A stretch of 47,359 nucleotides of DNA from Chara braunii (Eukaryota > Streptophyta > Charophyceae > Charales > Characeae): NCBI GenBank assembly GCA_003427395.1, contig BFEA01000041.1, positions 3,140,080 through 3,187,438 on the forward strand, in the 5' to 3' direction. Shown here one piece after another: positions 45,253-47,359 of this stretch (position 1 is its first letter; each line of letters starts with the position of its first letter). The translations under genes and the position numbers were made by a program. The notes below the pieces were generated by a model. It had not been told where the DNA came from. It saw only the letters and a list, made by a program, of their open reading frames with translations, and searched no databases.

Positions 45253-45665
45253 CCCCTGAGTCAAGAGGACTGAAGCTTGGGTGACGGATGGACTTGCTGG
45301 GAACTGGTTGGGTCGTATTAGATTTCCTCCATTTTAAATTTTGCGTTTACTTCTCGTAGGTGCTCATATGAAGATGTTTTTCTGTTATTTTTCGCATGTA
45401 CTTTGATAGGCTTTCGAGTTTAGTAGGTTTGCTCATGAAGCAACTAGAGATAGTCATCAGCCTCCGTTTTTTAGAGCTTCAAGTTTGAATCTTTTTTTGG
45501 AAGGTTGCTTTACGATACAGATGGGATGCTGAACCCGGTTTTCAGCTAAGCCTAATCTAGGTAATGGCCCCAGGATAACTCCGGGTAGAATTGTGAGGTC
45601 CCCCGCCTCGTTCTATTTTTGATATGAATACATTGCTCAACTTTCCCCAAAAAAAAAAAAAAAAA
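44367..45665 (+). mobile_element. LINE (L1-like) 3' end, 5'-truncated at the solo LTR
   Basis: Coding remnant to 45252, then a 3' untranslated region and an A-tail of 17 at 45649-45665. The 5' side stops exactly at the LTR edge at 44366, so the LTR probably interrupted it; the missing part was not recognised left of 39134. Confidence 0.65.
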
Positions 45666-46184
45666 CTTCGCCTGTTTGGCTGTTTGGCGGTAACCGAAAA
45701 TGAATCTCAGGCAAGAGGCGCACATGGAAACCCTTTTGGTTTATCGTGCCCAAACCTTGCCCATTTGGCCGGTTTGGCGGTCTGGCAAAGAGGGTCTATC
45801 TGAAAGTGAATCTGGCGCGAATACAGCGACCCACAAGAAAACCTTTCGGGGAAACTGTGGTTTCGACGCACTTTTAGTTTGAAATAGGCAAGAAAATACA
45901 AAGTGGCACGGGTGTCATGGTGTGAGTTTCCAAATGTGCAAGTGAGCGGGGGTCTAAGCCTGCGCCAGTCATTACCCACAGTGCGGATTGACAGATTTAG
46001 GGTCGTCTTGTTTGCTCCATTTCGGTAACTGCTAAAGTTGCCTATTCTGAACGTTGGGTGTGACTCCAGAGTACTGGGCCCGAACCTTTTTGGTTTTGCC
46101 CGCAGTTTGGCAGGTTTGATGGTTTGGCAAAAAGGCTCTTCGGGAAAGTGCATCTAGCGCAAACAGAGCGCCAAGCTATAAAGC
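45666..46184. repeat. Noncoding stretch with an internal degenerate duplication
   Basis: TTTGGC-rich blocks near 45666-45735, 45750-45835 and 46079-46175 resemble each other (CCCAAACCTT..TTTGGCGG..AAAG.GAATCT.GCGC). No gene recognised. Confidence 0.45.
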
Positions 46185-46305
46185 AAAAACCCATGAACTG
46201 TTGATATACGGACCTGAGTTCGAATCCTGATGGACCTAGATGAATGGAATGAAGAATATTCCGAATTACCTGGCTCCGGTCACCAAAAAAAAAAAAAAAA
46301 AAAAA
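46185..46305 (+). mobile_element. Possible SINE with B box and A-tail
   Basis: AGTTCGAATCC at 46217-46227 matches the pol III B box, and a 21-base A-run ends the unit at 46285-46305. The A box and target duplication are not clear. Confidence 0.35.
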
Positions 46306-46401
46306 GTTTTGCCTGGGCTTTATCTACCAATTATCCCGCTGTAGTGTCCAGCTGAAACGAGAAAAATGGAAACTTGAAGAAAAAGAACAGTAATCACTCA
46401 C

Positions 46402-46816
46402 CATAGCTTCCGGTAGACACGACCCATCGTGGTTGATTTGTACGGAGCAAAGGAATAAGATGCTGCAACTTGTAATGATCCAGTTCCTCTCGCAAGCGAA
46501 TTCCGTACAATTTAATAGACATGACAAGTTCATCGGCGTTACTAGACATGTCAACTTGCCGCCTGGATTCATACGACAGCTTTTCCTGCAGCAATTTCTT
46601 CAACAACCCTACAGTCATGTCTTTACCGCTGACCTCCTCCGCTCTCAGCGTGATGAACTGGCACCGAGTCAGCCGCTGACCCTCAAGACCCACCGACTTC
46701 GATATCCAGAGTAACGCCATTTCACCATGAACGACCATGTCCCCGTCACGATCGCAGCCGGCCCTTTCCTCAGAGGAGTGAGAGCTGCTACCGGGCTTAC
46801 AGCCACTATTACCCAT
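46402..46816 (-). CDS. Possible first coding exon of an unrecognised (host?) gene
   Basis: A minus-strand frame from ATG 46816 (context GTAATGGG) encodes about 138 residues and ends at a strong splice donor, CTATG|GTGAGT (donor bases at 46396-46401 on the plus strand). The start gives MGNSGC, which has Gly2 and could be N-myristoylated. An in-frame ATG lies further upstream at 46978, but the Arg-rich low-complexity extension makes it less likely. The middle (ITLRAEEVSGKDMTVGLLKKLLQEKL..IKLYGIRL) has the spacing of a ubiquitin-like fold (TVxxLKxxL, then G.xL), a weak inference. Later exons would lie left of 46395; 46306-46395 could be intron. No transposon hallmark in it. Confidence 0.45.
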
Positions 46817-47300
46817 TACTGTTGGTGGGCTCGACTTCGAAATCAGTGGTTGCTGTTCTCTCACTCGTAGCTCGACCCCTCCTCCTACTCTCCCTGCTCC
46901 TCCTCCTCTTGTCTCCCGCCTGGCCCAGCTTCTGCTTGTCGATCTCCTTTGCCTTCTCTGCCTCCCCCGCCTTCTCAAACCCTCCAGCTACACCTGTACA
47001 AAGCTCTCGATCGTTTTCTTTTCCGTTCTTCACTAGCCGCTGTGGCCCCTTTGCGACGCTCTCTGCCACCTTAACAACCTCCACTCATCTGCTCACTTCT
47101 CCGGAGCTCACAAGCTTCTCGCCAGTTGCTCTACGGAACAATCCATACTCGGACTCTGTCCACGGGGGAAAAGAAAACCTCACTCAGCGAGTTGCACAAA
47201 GGCGGAAAACATTATCCCAACATCTCACGTCATCACCTAATTAACGTTCAAACGAACGTACAAAAAGGAAAATTCACACACGCACACACACTGTGACACA

Positions 47301-47359
<59 letters not shown>
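46817..47359. other. 5' region of the right-edge exon, with microsatellites
   Basis: C/T-rich on the plus strand from 46850 to 46980, compatible with a purine-rich leader on the minus strand. A CA repeat (47296-47318) and a GA repeat (47319-47359) end the window. Confidence 0.6.

Overview
This is a repeat-dense eukaryotic window, best read as nuclear DNA of a land plant or streptophyte alga with a large genome (Chara is my guess, an inference only). The retrotransposon primer-binding site is an exact 19-base complement of the 3' end of plant tRNA-Asp(GUC), the LINE resembles plant L1 elements, introns have GT..AG ends, and there are no bacterial-type operons. Almost everything visible is mobile DNA in nested layers.

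Layer 1 (about 1-35755) is an LTR retrotransposon. The window opens inside its 5' LTR (1-3741). The tRNA-Asp primer site (3744-3762), a gag-like gene with one nonsense codon (3930-4910) and two minisatellites follow. The 3' LTR is complete at 30850-35755 (4906 bp). No pol gene is visible, so this is a non-autonomous gag-only element whose LTRs are longer than its own internal DNA.

Layer 2 (6365-30704) is the most interesting object: a candidate giant DNA transposon of about 24.3 kb inserted into that retrotransposon. It has 33-bp terminal inverted repeats (31/33 identical by eye) directly flanked by TTGT on both sides, a possible 4-bp target duplication. Inside are: a DDE/RNase H-like transposase-type gene on the minus strand (8728-11687, DUF7869-like); an unrecognised gene on the minus strand (7584-8366) with a diverged paralogue on the plus strand (19539-20141); a 10-kb central block of foldbacks and tandem arrays; and a large plus-strand gene (21820-29469) joining a ParB-like domain to a C-terminal Ulp1/C48 SUMO-protease domain across an intron whose phase fits. 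A degenerate dyad motif (GAAGTYCG, 8-base core, CGRACTTC) recurs dozens of times across this element: at both ends, in the central block, in the intron and, in one constant reading phase, inside the coding sequence. The genes carry nonsense codons and frameshifts, so this copy looks decayed.

Layer 3 (35756-47359): a short LTR-type element around an assembly gap (36093-38161) that contains a dense TTGACC array; a third LTR of the layer 1 family in inverted orientation as a solo LTR (39134-44366) with an expanded minisatellite; a LINE 3' end (44367-45665) cut off exactly at that LTR; a possible SINE; and, at the right edge, a minus-strand exon with a good splice donor (46402-46816) that could belong to a host gene.
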